In this document: positions 25,819 through 32,924 of the stretch, piece by piece
Position numbering within the stretch: position 1 is the first letter of the stretch
Layout of the letters: each line of letters starts with the position of its first letter
IMG/VR virus record: IMGVR_UViG_3300041409_000066
Span: 1 to 64,000 of that record
Direction: 5' to 3' (one strand)
DNA from: a virus
DNA: 64,000 bases
Position numbers and translations under genes: made by a program
The notes under the pieces: model-generated
What the model saw: only the letters and a program-made list of their open reading frames with translations
Database searches by the model: none
Told to the model about the DNA's origin: nothing

Positions 25819-25892
25819 TAGCCCGCCGGGGAGTCGAACCCCGAACATCACGCTCTTGAGGCGTGCGCGTCTGCCAGTTGCGCCAGCGGGCC
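25819..25892 (-). tRNA. tRNA-Leu-like (anticodon CAA), short variable loop
   Basis: Acceptor GGCCCGC/GCGGGCT (one G-U), anticodon stem CACGC/GCGTG with loop CTCAAGA, T arm CGGGG-TTCGACT-CCCCG, discriminator A as in leucine tRNAs. The variable region is only ATGTT, whereas bacterial leucine tRNAs normally have a long arm. CCA not encoded. Its first base is the last base of the upstream gene's TAG. Confidence 0.88.
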
Positions 25893-26593
25893 TAGCCGAA
25901 GTCGCGCAAGCCTGCCACAACAAGTGGTGTATCTCGATAGAGCAAGGAGCGATAGATCGGCACGATCTTCTGGTGCATGATCCGCACGCCGTCGAGCGAG
26001 TAGACGACAGGCAAGATGTCGGACGGGTAGCCCCGCATCGACCCGTCATCCATCATCCATCGCTCCATCCAGTTCTGCTTCAAGGCATGGCTGACGATGC
26101 GACCGATGATCCGCCCCCCGGCGTCGGAGTCCACGAAGTTCGGGAAGTTCAACAACGGCCACCAGTGATCGGTGGTGACTTCCTCTCGCTCTAGGCAGAC
26201 CTGCTGGGCGACAGGGATGGCTGTGTCGATCCAGTGCCTCGTGGCCTCCTTGGCATCCCACGAGGCATAGATCGAGTCGATCACCTCCCTGTCTCCGGCC
26301 TTGACAGCAGAGTCATGTGGACGGGGTGGCAGCACCTCGCTGCTGGTCGGCGGCGGGGTCGCGGGGTCGTTGTCGATGCCGTCCCTGACCTCGCCCTTCA
26401 CCTTGTCTCGCTCGGGCTTGGCGAGCAGCCCACGGCCCGGCCACGTCACCTGGGTGCCGAGCACGAAGTGGTAGCCCATGTGGCTGCCACCCTGCTCGAC
26501 CTCCTTGGTGCAGCGCACCTCGGGGTTCTCCGGGTGGGGCGCATCGCAGTAGGTCAGTTCGGGGTCGCGGGGCCAGGCGCCGGTCAGGTCCAT
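25892..26593 (-). CDS. Hypothetical protein with N-terminal Cys/His motif
   Basis: 233 aa. The N-terminus carries C-x11-C and GGSHMGYHF, a variant of the Cys/His motif seen in other small accessory proteins. A Pro-rich linker leads to a C-terminal domain (residues 110-233) rich in Trp and Ile, with DGVRIMHQKIVPIYRSLLY near the end. The ATG lies six bases after a TAGTAT box within a copy of the operator, so the message is probably leaderless. No family recognised. Confidence 0.75.
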   Translation of the reverse strand: MDLTGAWPRDPELTYCDAPHPENPEVRCTKEVEQGGSHMGYHFVLGTQVTWPGRGLLAKPERDKVKGEVRDGIDNDPATPPPTSSEVLPPRPHDSAVKAGDREVIDSIYASWDAKEATRHWIDTAIPVAQQVCLEREEVTTDHWWPLLNFPNFVDSDAGGRIIGRIVSHALKQNWMERWMMDDGSMRGYPSDILPVVYSLDGVRIMHQKIVPIYRSLLYRDTPLVVAGLRDFG

Positions 26594-26871
26594 CAGCGGA
26601 TACTACCGATCTTGTTTGTAGGCCGAGGCGGCGGCAGCACGGTGAGCGGGACCATCACCGTCTCCTCCTCGATCTCGTCGTTGTGGAAGCGCATGGGCTG
26701 CACGATGCGGTCGTAGACGACGTGGCCGTCACCCTCGGCGGTGATCCGCACCCGGCGGATGCCCTGGTGGAAGGGCGCCTCGACGCCGAGCACCTCAAGC
26801 CAGTCCAGCACCTTGACTTGGAAGTCCAGCGGATCGAGGTAGTCCGCTGTCCACGATGCCCAGTCGCTCAC
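26593..26871 (-). CDS. Hypothetical protein
   Basis: 92 aa, GTG overlapping the upstream TGA. N-terminal Trp/Asp-rich helix (SDWASWTADYLDPLDF), then a strand-rich domain (RRVRITAEGDGHVVYDRIVQP) and a Pro-rich tail. Its last codons encode the palindromic operator of the next gene, so coding and regulatory sequence coincide here. Confidence 0.72.
   Translation of the reverse strand: MSDWASWTADYLDPLDFQVKVLDWLEVLGVEAPFHQGIRRVRITAEGDGHVVYDRIVQPMRFHNDEIEEETVMVPLTVLPPPRPTNKIGSIR
26601..26621 (-). promoter_or_regulatory. Operator-promoter element, leaderless type
   Basis: Minus strand CTACAA-N7-TCGGTAGTA; 15 of 21 positions match the copy at 54109. The TAGTAT box is followed by CCGCTG and the ATG at 26593. 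It lies in the 3' end of the preceding coding sequence. Confidence 0.55.
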
Positions 26872-27404
26872 ACGTCCTCGATGTGGCCGACCGTCGTCCT
26901 GTTGTCCCACTGCCGCTCGCCGTGGGTGTGCCAGCCAGCATGGCGTTCCAGTGCCTCGCAGCGCACGTACCTGCCGTCGTCCTCGGCCACCATCGCTGTG
27001 CAGAGCCTGGCCCACGTCGGCAGTTCGGTGCTCATCACCACGCGGTCCAGTCGGACGGCAGCGGTGTAGTCCTCGTTGTGGCTCTCGAACCGCACCAGCA
27101 TGTCGTCGGGGTGGCCTGCGTGCCGCTCGACGCGGGCATAGACCAGCACCCAGTCGCCGGGCCGGAAGCGTCCGTGGACCGGGCACGCCTCGTCTGGCCC
27201 CTCGATGTCCGGGCCGCTGGTGCGGCAGGTGCAGGACGGGTCTTTCGCCACGGCGGGCTCCCTCTTGGGCACGGGCAGGTTGCGGGACGACACGTCGAAG
27301 CAGGCGGCGATCTTCTTGCAGATCTCGCAGGCGCCTCGACTACGAGGGAGCCACATGTCGCTGGGCCAGTCGCGCTCCTTGGCACAGGGCTCGCAGTAGA
27401 ACAT
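26868..27404 (-). CDS. Hypothetical protein with two zinc-type clusters
   Basis: 178 aa; ATG shares its A with the upstream TGA. N-terminus MFYCEPC and CEICKK make one zinc ribbon; CTCRTSGPDIEG...CPVHG a second. The middle (RPGDWVLVYARVE ... MLVRFESHN) is strand-rich. The C-terminus has CEALERHAGWH, a member of the C-x4-GH-x-G-x-H motif group shared with several proteins here. Function unknown. Confidence 0.75.
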   Translation of the reverse strand: MFYCEPCAKERDWPSDMWLPRSRGACEICKKIAACFDVSSRNLPVPKREPAVAKDPSCTCRTSGPDIEGPDEACPVHGRFRPGDWVLVYARVERHAGHPDDMLVRFESHNEDYTAAVRLDRVVMSTELPTWARLCTAMVAEDDGRYVRCEALERHAGWHTHGERQWDNRTTVGHIEDV

Positions 27405-27784
27405 CAGGCCATCCGGCTGCGGGTGATGTCGTCCACAGCGAGGGTGGCGATGATCGTTAGCCGCTTCGGGCCTGGGGGCACGTCAGCGACCTGGGCCACC
27501 ATGTCGGCACGGGCGTGGAACTCCGGGTCGTAGTGGAAGCGGCGCATCGCCAACTCGTGGAGGTCGAAGCCTCGCGGCGGGTCGGGCCAGGCCGGGTTGT
27601 GCCACTGACAGTTCACCAAGATGCACGGCAGCGCGTGGGCTGCCTCGGCTCGCCCGGTGATGATGCGCTCGGCGGCGTCATCGAACGCCTTGGCGGCAGC
27701 GGCGACCTTCGGGTTGGTCCTGGCGAGTTCGTCCAACTGGGCACCAAGGGTGAACAGGTGCGGGTCGCTCGGTCGTCTGCCCAT
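27404..27784 (-). CDS. Hypothetical protein, first gene after an operator
   Basis: 126 aa. Helical N-terminal half (TNPKVAAAAKAFDDAAERII), a short CILVNCQWHNPAWPDPPRGFDLHEL segment, then a strand-rich C-terminus. The ATG is five bases after TAAGGT, an apparent -10 box, suggesting a leaderless transcript. No family recognised. Confidence 0.72.
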   Translation of the reverse strand: MGRRPSDPHLFTLGAQLDELARTNPKVAAAAKAFDDAAERIITGRAEAAHALPCILVNCQWHNPAWPDPPRGFDLHELAMRRFHYDPEFHARADMVAQVADVPPGPKRLTIIATLAVDDITRSRMA

Positions 27785-27793
27785 GACTCACCT

Positions 27794-27814
27794 TACTCCA
27801 AGGATTGTTGCTAC
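27794..27814 (-). promoter_or_regulatory. Operator-promoter element, leaderless type
   Basis: Minus strand GTAGCAACAATCCTTGGAGTA; shares ATCCTTG with the consensus and provides TAAGGT as -10 box, five bases before the ATG at 27784. Confidence 0.5.
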
Positions 27815-28002
27815 GACAGGGGTAGGTGGTCAGTCCACCACTTCGGGATGGCGTCGTCTCTGTGGACGCCGCCCTCCACCGACTCGAAGTGGGCCTGGTC
27901 CACGTCCACGAGGCCGAGCACGTGCTCGGTCGCCTCCTTGTCGGTGAGGCCGTCCGGCACCTCCGCGATGACGACGTTGGTGTGCCACACCGCGACCCTC
28001 AC
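27811..28002 (-). CDS. Small hypothetical protein
   Basis: 63 aa from the GTG at 28002 that overlaps the upstream stop. Compact alpha/beta composition (VAVWHTNVVIAEVPDG, KEATEHVLGLVDVDQAHFE), ending in DAIPKWWTDHLPLS. Last gene of its run; its stop lies inside the next operator. Confidence 0.68.
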   Translation of the reverse strand: MRVAVWHTNVVIAEVPDGLTDKEATEHVLGLVDVDQAHFESVEGGVHRDDAIPKWWTDHLPLS

Positions 28003-28160
28003 GTGACCTTCTGTCCACTCCACGGGTCGTCGTGGCGCTCCTTGCCGTCGCTGCGCTTAGTGTCCAACTTCTTCGCCATCCGGCGCTGCTCGCGGTTGCC
28101 CTGCGGGTCACCGAGCACCCGCCGTGGCTGGACGACCTGCTTCATCCGTCGCTGGGGCAT
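27999..28160 (-). CDS. Small basic hypothetical protein
   Basis: 53 aa; ATG shares A with the preceding stop. Very Arg/Lys/Gln-rich (PQRRMKQVVQPRRVLG, EQRRMAKKLDTKR), so it may bind nucleic acid, though no fold is recognisable. Confidence 0.65.
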   Translation of the reverse strand: MPQRRMKQVVQPRRVLGDPQGNREQRRMAKKLDTKRSDGKERHDDPWSGQKVT

Positions 28161-28426
28161 CAGGCCAGCCTCTCCAACTCGGTGTCGTTCCACGGCACGT
28201 TCTTCTCGTCGCGCTCGTGGTCGATCTGGTCGATCCACACATCGTCGTCACCGGACTGCAACCAGTCGAGACAGTCCTGGGGCGTGATGCTTTCGGGGGT
28301 GCGGTCCGGGTCGTCCTTGGACCGCCGGTTGTACGACTCGTTGAGCCAGGCGGCAACCTCGGCCTCGGGCACGTCGATCTCCGAGACGCCCGTCGTCTCG
28401 CGCTTCCACTCGACCTTGATCTTCAT
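28160..28426 (-). CDS. Small acidic hypothetical protein
   Basis: 88 aa, ATG in an ATGA overlap. Opens with a strand (KIKVEWKRETTGVSEIDV) and continues as an acidic helical domain with LNESYNRRSKDDPD and CLDWLQSGDDDVWIDQ. No family recognised. Confidence 0.7.
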   Translation of the reverse strand: MKIKVEWKRETTGVSEIDVPEAEVAAWLNESYNRRSKDDPDRTPESITPQDCLDWLQSGDDDVWIDQIDHERDEKNVPWNDTELERLA

Positions 28427-28605
28427 GCAGCCCACCGGAAGCCGGTGCGCGAGATGTGCCGGTAGTCGTGGTCCATCGGGTCCACCTCGCACTCGTAGAC
28501 CTGCTCGTTCACGATGATCTGCTCGCCGCAGAACTCGCGCCGGTCCTCGGTCGGCCACCACCACGGCGTGTTGTTCTGGATCCGTCGTCGCAACTTGGTC
28601 AGCAT
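28423..28605 (-). CDS. Small Trp/Cys-containing hypothetical protein
   Basis: 60 aa, ATG in a TGATG overlap. Basic N-terminus (TKLRRRIQNN), a WWW stretch, then CGEQIIVNEQVYECEVDPMDHDYRH, where two Cys and a His pair suggest a possible metal site related to the C...GHxGxH group. Function unknown. Confidence 0.68.
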   Translation of the reverse strand: MLTKLRRRIQNNTPWWWPTEDRREFCGEQIIVNEQVYECEVDPMDHDYRHISRTGFRWAA

Positions 28606-28778
28606 CAGCCTGCTCCTACCAACTCGATGTCGTGGTCGCGCTCCATGTGTCCGGCGAGCGCCATCAGCCAGGTCGCGAACCCAGGCTGCGGGTCACGACG
28701 CTCCCGCTCGCAGTAGCCGCAGCCGTCCTGCCACGGGATGTTGTCGGTGTCGCTCGGATTGACCGCCACCCGCCTCAC
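28605..28778 (-). CDS. Small zinc-finger-like protein
   Basis: 57 aa, GTG in a GTGA overlap. GCGYCERERRD and LAGHMERDHDIE form a CxxC...HxxxxH pattern, a classic small zinc finger layout. Possibly nucleic-acid or protein binding. Confidence 0.7.
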   Translation of the reverse strand: MRRVAVNPSDTDNIPWQDGCGYCERERRDPQPGFATWLMALAGHMERDHDIELVGAG

Positions 28779-29545
28779 GACCCCTTCTCGCAGTCGCACG
28801 GGTCTTCATCCGAGCCGCAGACAGAGCACGCTTCCAGCCCGCCCGCGATGGCCTTGGTGGTGGGCATCATCGGCAGCGCCATCAGGCCAGCAGCCTCGGC
28901 GGTCGTGAGCCCCAACTGCACGGCCTTGTTGGTGACCATCGCCTCGATGTCGGCACGGGCGCGCTGCACGACGTTCTCGGCGTGCTCGTTGAGGCTCTTG
29001 GCTGCGAAGTCCATGTTGGCCTCGACGTGCATGAGCGCGCTGCGGATCTTGTCCACCGCCTCGCGCTTGGTCTTCGGCGTGGCGTCCTTGGGTAGCGCGT
29101 CGTACGCCGCCATCGCCTTGGTGGCGCGGTCGAAGACCTTCTTGGCTGCGCCCCGCACCTCCTCCATCGAGTGGCCCAGGCGCGGGTCGTACGGCAGCCC
29201 TGGGATGTCCCACTGCTCCCCGACACGGCGCAGGGTGCAGGGCACGCCGGAGGTGTTCATGGAGGACACGAACGACGCCCACTGCGCCTCGCTCATCTCG
29301 ACCTCGACCAGCGGCGTCATGTCGGCGTGGATCCAGTCGCGGTTGAGGTCGCGATGGCGGGTGGCCGAGTGGACCGAGATCCGCACCTTGTGCTGATGCT
29401 GGATGTCGCTGTCGAACAGCACCGACTCGCCACCCGAGGTGCGGCTGGCAGAGATCATGCCGAAGGCCGGGTGCTCCTCGGCGTAGGCACTGTCGGTGCC
29501 CCACGACGGGCCGGGCTTGCGAGTTGGCTCCTGCGGCTCGTGCAT
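28775..29545 (-). CDS. 256-aa actinophage accessory protein with C-terminal Cys tail
   Basis: ATG at 29545 in a TGATG overlap (a GTG one codon earlier is an alternative). The first half is strand-rich: FGMISASRTSGG, VRISVHSA, then LVEVEMSEAQWASFVSSMN and GVPCTLRR, an arrangement I have seen in actinophage accessory genes without known function. The second half (residues 130-220) is a long helical segment, probably coiled coil. The tail CSVCGSDEDPCDC is a metal-binding candidate. Confidence 0.75.
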   Translation of the reverse strand: MHEPQEPTRKPGPSWGTDSAYAEEHPAFGMISASRTSGGESVLFDSDIQHQHKVRISVHSATRHRDLNRDWIHADMTPLVEVEMSEAQWASFVSSMNTSGVPCTLRRVGEQWDIPGLPYDPRLGHSMEEVRGAAKKVFDRATKAMAAYDALPKDATPKTKREAVDKIRSALMHVEANMDFAAKSLNEHAENVVQRARADIEAMVTNKAVQLGLTTAEAAGLMALPMMPTTKAIAGGLEACSVCGSDEDPCDCEKGS

Positions 29546-29703
29546 CACTGCCCCTCCGAGGCGTTAGCAGCGGGGGCCAACGGGCACTCGCACTCCCCGT
29601 CATCCACCAGGCATCCAACGGGTTCCGCGTGGTCGGCGGCGTCGTGAGCGCAGACGGGACACTCGGTGTCTTCGCTCACGACCTCCCATACAACCTGCGT
29701 CAT
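29545..29703 (-). CDS. Tiny Cys-rich protein
   Basis: 52 aa, too short for most callers but flanked by overlaps on both sides (ATGA and TGATG). Acidic, with CPVCAHDAADH and later CECP, giving a likely zinc site. Function unknown. Confidence 0.65.
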   Translation of the reverse strand: MTQVVWEVVSEDTECPVCAHDAADHAEPVGCLVDDGECECPLAPAANASEGQ

Positions 29704-29927
29704 GAGGCGTTGAAGCGCATGTAGACCACGGGCGTCTGGCCGATCAGGTCGTCGGTCATCTCGGTGTTGCGCAGCGCGTTGACGACAGCCTGGCCGAGGT
29801 CACGCAGGAACTCGTCCTTGGGTCGCACGAGGTTGAAGCGGTTGATCCAGATGTGGTTGTCCTTGGCCTGCTGCACGATCTCCTCGGGCGTGTGCTCGCC
29901 CTCGCGCTTGCCCTGGCCCTCGGGCAT
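29700..29927 (-). CDS. Hypothetical protein
   Basis: 75 aa from the ATG at 29927, 11 bases after the previous stop. Acidic helical start (TPEEIVQQAKDNHIWINRF) followed by KDEFLRDLGQAVVNAL and a strand-rich end. No family recognised. Confidence 0.68.
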   Translation of the reverse strand: MPEGQGKREGEHTPEEIVQQAKDNHIWINRFNLVRPKDEFLRDLGQAVVNALRNTEMTDDLIGQTPVVYMRFNAS

Positions 29928-29937
29928 CCCGCCGATG

Positions 29938-30267
29938 TCAGACGGTGGCACTGGCTTCCTCCGGTGGGTTCTCGTTGAGTGCCCGAGCCATCGCCTTGGC
30001 CTCATCCAGAGCGCCGGTCACGGCGTGTACGCGGTCACCGTTGGCGGTGTCCACGATGGCGATGTTGGCGCCCTGCTCGCGGGCCACGAAGCGGCCAGGT
30101 GCGGGTTCGGGCTCTGGGGTCGGCTCGGGCTCGGGCGCGGCCTCCTTCGACGCCTGCGACTTGTGGGCGTTGCAGTAGTCGCCAGCAGTGGAGACGAACC
30201 GCTTGCACGGCGAGCCGTCCTTGTTGGTCCCTGCGCAGTTGGGCTGCTCGGTCACGTCGTCGGTCAT
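29938..30267 (-). CDS. Small zinc-binding protein of the CxGTNxxGxPCKR type
   Basis: 109 aa, ATG with AAGGAG upstream. N-terminus CAGTNKDGSPCKRFV...GDYCNAHK is a known phage/bacterial Cys3His pattern of unknown role (it resembles DUF5763-type sequences). A Pro/Glu repeat (PEPEPTPEPEPAP) links to a C-terminal strand-helix domain. Confidence 0.75.
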   Translation of the reverse strand: MTDDVTEQPNCAGTNKDGSPCKRFVSTAGDYCNAHKSQASKEAAPEPEPTPEPEPAPGRFVAREQGANIAIVDTANGDRVHAVTGALDEAKAMARALNENPPEEASATV

Positions 30268-30292
30268 CGGTGCTCCTTGGTCGGGGCGCTCA

Positions 30293-30733
30293 TCATCCCT
30301 TGTTCAACTCGCGCAGTTCGCGTTCGAGGTGAGCCCGGCGCGATGCGACGGCCTGTTGCTCCTGCGCTCGCTTCCAGCGGTCGTAGGACTCGGCCTCCTC
30401 GGGAGTGGCGTCCCGCATCGAGGCGAAGTGCAGGTTGGCCTTGGCGCTGTCGCCGTCGCCGTACGAGCCCGGCTCGATGCCGACCTCGACCTCGATGTAC
30501 GGCTCGGGCATCCCGCGAGCCAGGAACTCGCCCACGGTCTGACGGATCAGCGCGACGAACTCCTCGGCGTTCTTCGGCAGCGCCTCCACGTCAGTGCGGT
30601 CGTGCATCACCACGACGTGCTTGTAGACGTAGCGACTGGGCCGCGACTTCGCCCGGTCCACCATGACCTGCACGCCACCGGGGTGGATGGGCAGGTGGTG
30701 GTTGGCGTCCGGTACGTGCTCGAACTCGGTCAC
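30293..30733 (-). CDS. Hypothetical protein
   Basis: 146 aa, GTG in a GTGA overlap. Mixed alpha/beta: an Arg-rich strand region (RYVYKHVVVMHDRTDVEAL), helix EEFVALIRQTVGEF, strand YIEVEVGIEP, and a long charged C-terminal helix (AQEQQAVASRRAHLERELRE) that is probably coiled coil. Not recognised. Last gene before a short gap. Confidence 0.7.
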   Translation of the reverse strand: MTEFEHVPDANHHLPIHPGGVQVMVDRAKSRPSRYVYKHVVVMHDRTDVEALPKNAEEFVALIRQTVGEFLARGMPEPYIEVEVGIEPGSYGDGDSAKANLHFASMRDATPEEAESYDRWKRAQEQQAVASRRAHLERELRELNKG

Positions 30734-31071
30734 GAGGGATCTCCATACCAGTCGTCGGTCCAGTGCAGCAGCGCCACGTCCTCGATCACAGCGCGAGCGT
30801 TCTGCTTGCACTCGGTGCAGCGCAGGATGACCACGGCTGGCTCGGTGGGGTTCTCCCAGCCCTCGATCTCCGGCTCGGCCACGATCTCGGCGTGACCACA
30901 CCGCTCCTTGCGCTCCCTCTCGACGGCCTGCCTCTGCCATGCGCGCCAGCGGCTGTAGTGGCTGCGCTCCCGGTCGCGCCCACTGGCGCAGCACGGTGTG
31001 CCCGGCTGCTGATGGCACGTCGGGCAGACGACCTCCTGGGCCATCTTGCTGCTCGTCTCGGAGAGCGGCAT
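30730..31071 (-). CDS. Phage zinc-finger protein (CPxC-x5-GxPC ... HxxR type)
   Basis: 113 aa, ATG in a TGATG overlap. CPTCHQQPGTPC followed by ERSHYSR is the four-ligand pattern common in actinophage accessory proteins. A second CxxC (LRCTECKQN) lies in the C-terminal half. The same first motif occurs in the 147-aa protein at 45731-46174. Confidence 0.75.
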   Translation of the reverse strand: MPLSETSSKMAQEVVCPTCHQQPGTPCCASGRDRERSHYSRWRAWQRQAVERERKERCGHAEIVAEPEIEGWENPTEPAVVILRCTECKQNARAVIEDVALLHWTDDWYGDPS

Positions 31072-31244
31072 CAGGACTCCCACTCGGCGCTGACGAACGT
31101 GCCGGTGATGCGGTTGCGGCTGGCGAACGTCTCGCCGGGCGCGAAGGTGTCGATCTCGTCGCCCAGCAGGTCGTCCACGACCTCGTGCGGGTCGTGCAGG
31201 CTCGGCGGCACATCCACGTCGAGCACGATGACGAGTCGGGCCAT
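31071..31244 (-). CDS. Small hypothetical protein
   Basis: 57 aa, ATG sharing A with the upstream TAA. Begins ARLVIVLDVDVPPSLHDP and has an acidic helix followed by RNRITGTFVSAEWES, a compact beta-alpha-beta unit. Unknown. Confidence 0.66.
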   Translation of the reverse strand: MARLVIVLDVDVPPSLHDPHEVVDDLLGDEIDTFAPGETFASRNRITGTFVSAEWES

Positions 31245-31555
31245 TAGCCCTCCTCCTCCATCTGCTTCGGGCTGGCCCACTTGTCGTACGAGCGGAGCAG
31301 GCCGGTGATGGTGTCAGCCGTGTACCACGTGTCGATGACGACGGCTCCGGTGCAGACCTGCTTGTTCAGCGAGCCGTCGCCCTTGTCGAACATCAGGATG
31401 ACGACGCTGCCGTCCTCCTGAACGCCTGTGGTCACCGGCCACATGGCCTGGCGACGACCCTTCGCTGCGAAGTCCCGAGCGGGCCTGCCGATGGCCTCGG
31501 CGGGGGTGATCTCGGAGCCGTCCGGCAGGGTGATCTTCTCGGTCACGTCGTACAT
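31244..31555 (-). CDS. Hypothetical protein
   Basis: 103 aa, ATG in a TGATG overlap. Strand-rich start (YDVTEKITLPDGSEITP), then GVQEDGSVVILMFDKGDG and a helical end (DTITGLLRSYDKWAS). No family recognised. Confidence 0.68.
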   Translation of the reverse strand: MYDVTEKITLPDGSEITPAEAIGRPARDFAAKGRRQAMWPVTTGVQEDGSVVILMFDKGDGSLNKQVCTGAVVIDTWYTADTITGLLRSYDKWASPKQMEEEG

Positions 31556-31821
31556 CAGATTCCTTCGGTGTGCAGTTCGTGGGACGCGGTGGCGTACTGG
31601 TTCAGCCGCTTGAGGTTGGACTGCATCGCCTCGCCCAGCGTCAGGTAGTCGTCCAGCGGGATGGCCGCGAGTCGCTCCATCGCGGCGGGTGCTTCGAGGT
31701 CACCGATGTCGGTGATCTGCAAGGCGTACGTCGCCAGCCGTCGTACGGCACGCAAGTGCGACAGCGCCTTGCGGGCGTCCTGCTCGGACGGCTTGATCTC
31801 GACCTTCGGTGCCGGGCTCAC
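31555..31821 (-). CDS. Helical hypothetical protein
   Basis: 88 aa, GTG in a GTGA overlap. Nearly all helix: KALSHLRAVRRLATYALQI and YLTLGEAMQSNLKRLNQYA. Possible coiled-coil or helical-bundle regulator; no motif. Confidence 0.68.
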   Translation of the reverse strand: MSPAPKVEIKPSEQDARKALSHLRAVRRLATYALQITDIGDLEAPAAMERLAAIPLDDYLTLGEAMQSNLKRLNQYATASHELHTEGI

Positions 31822-32141
31822 GCCTTCTGCCCTCGGTCCTCGCACCAGCGCACGATGGTCGTGCAGTGGACGCTCGGGATCGCGTCCCAGTGCAGGTCGT
31901 AGCCCAGCGACAGGTCAGCGGGCACCTCGGGGGCGATGGACACCTGGGCTCGCCGTTCGCCCAGCCTGCCGTCTGCCTTGTAGGTGGCGCCGTACGCCGT
32001 GACCTCCATCAGGCGCCCGTCCTGGCACTCGGCCAGCAGCCGGTCCACCTGCATCTTGCCGCCGTTGACCGGGAGGTCGAAGCGGCTGTTCTCGGGGATG
32101 CGGATGGTGAGGGCGAGTTCCTCGCTCATGCTGCCGGTCAC
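31818..32141 (-). CDS. Hypothetical protein
   Basis: 107 aa; GTG at 32141 overlaps the upstream stop (an ATG four codons in is an alternative). Beta-rich: LALTIRIPENSRFDLPV, LMEVTAYGATYKAD, RAQVSIAPEVP. Unknown. Confidence 0.67.
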   Translation of the reverse strand: MTGSMSEELALTIRIPENSRFDLPVNGGKMQVDRLLAECQDGRLMEVTAYGATYKADGRLGERRAQVSIAPEVPADLSLGYDLHWDAIPSVHCTTIVRWCEDRGQKA

Positions 32142-32326
32142 TTCGCACCCACCCGGACGACACACTTCTCGCCGGTCGCTGTGAGGACCGTGGCGTGCTT
32201 GGGGCTGTACGGGTAGATGCCCGTCACGAGGCCGCTGACGATGCGGGCCGGACGTGCCAGGTGGAACTGGTCGTCGTCCTGGCAGACGCGCCCGATGACG
32301 CGATCACCGAAGTCGAGCGCCTTCAC
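32138..32326 (-). CDS. Small SH3-like hypothetical protein
   Basis: 62 aa, GTG in a GTGA overlap. KALDFGDRVIGRVCQDDD and GLVTGIYPYSPKHATVLT suggest a five-strand SH3-like barrel. Unknown function. Confidence 0.67.
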   Translation of the reverse strand: MKALDFGDRVIGRVCQDDDQFHLARPARIVSGLVTGIYPYSPKHATVLTATGEKCVVRVGAK

Positions 32327-32601
32327 TGGTTGTCCAGACCGAGCAGGTCGTTGACGAGGTGCATCAGCGTGCTGGTGTGGTTCAGCGCCGCGCAGCGGGC
32401 GTACTCCTCGCGGACGGCAGCGAGTGCGTCGTTGGAGAGAGCGACGAAGGTGACGCTGTGCTCGGCCTCGTGGCGCCGCAAGATCAGGTCTGGCGAACCA
32501 AGGCGGTGCTCGACGCTGCCCCACGACTCGTCACCCTCGGGGATCTTGGCAAGGAGGACGGCGGGGTGGTCGTAGATGGTGGTGAGGTCGGTGGACTCCA
32601 T
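32323..32601 (-). CDS. Hypothetical protein, first gene after a promoter-operator
   Basis: 92 aa. The start is the ATG at 32601 with AGGAG five bases upstream, not the in-frame codon at 32706, which would run through the promoter and terminator. Acidic/helical: YDHPAVLLAKIPEGDES, then LSNDALAAVREEYARCA and LMHLVNDLLGL. Unknown. Confidence 0.72.
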   Translation of the reverse strand: MESTDLTTIYDHPAVLLAKIPEGDESWGSVEHRLGSPDLILRRHEAEHSVTFVALSNDALAAVREEYARCAALNHTSTLMHLVNDLLGLDNQ

Positions 32602-32667
32602 GACGCTCCTGGCTTGTGGGTGGCTCTGACCCGCACACGGTACTACAAGGATCTCCGGTAGCGCAAC
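32602..32667 (-). promoter_or_regulatory. SigA-like promoter with palindromic operator and conserved leader
   Basis: -35 TTGCGC, 18-base spacer holding the operator (32641-32661, CTACCGGAGATCCTTGTAGTA on the minus strand in two parts), -10 TACCGT, then a leader with GTCAGAGCCACC and AGGAG before the ATG. Confidence 0.7.
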
Positions 32668-32668
32668 G

Positions 32669-32704
32669 GAGAGGCCCGACCCCGTGGTGGGGGCCGGGCC
32701 TCTC
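32669..32704 (-). terminator. Intrinsic-type terminator hairpin
   Basis: Ten-base arms GAGAGGCCCG and CGGGCCTCTC with an extended inner CCCC/GGGG stem. It abuts the downstream promoter -35 box, insulating two transcription units. No U-run. Confidence 0.65.
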
Positions 32705-32756
32705 ACTAGGTAGGAAGTGCAGTCATGTGAACGTCAGGCGCAACAAGGGCTTGCAG

Positions 32757-32924
32757 TCAAGCGGGGCGCGTCTCGACCTCGCCCCACCACAGGCGCCTCG
32801 ATGTGGGCACGGACGGGTCGTGCCTCTGCGCTCTAACCTGCTCGTCTCTGCGGGCTGTTGCTGGCCCGAGCAGGGACAGTGCGGCCACCATGAGCAGCAG
32901 CACCGTCAACGTCAGGACGACCAC
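32757..32924 (-). CDS. Possible small membrane-anchored protein
   Basis: 55 aa from a GTG at 32924. The first 24 residues (VVLTLTVLLLMVAALSLLGP) form a clear membrane helix or signal anchor, then an Arg-rich tail. It overlaps the 3' part of the neighbouring gene in another frame, so only one may be real at this end. Confidence 0.45.
   Translation of the reverse strand: MVVLTLTVLLLMVAALSLLGPATARRDEQVRAQRHDPSVPTSRRLWWGEVETRPA

Noticed and set aside
32602-32706. N-terminal extension of the gene at 32323-32601
   Set aside because: It would run through the terminator and promoter; the SD-preceded ATG at 32601 is the real start.
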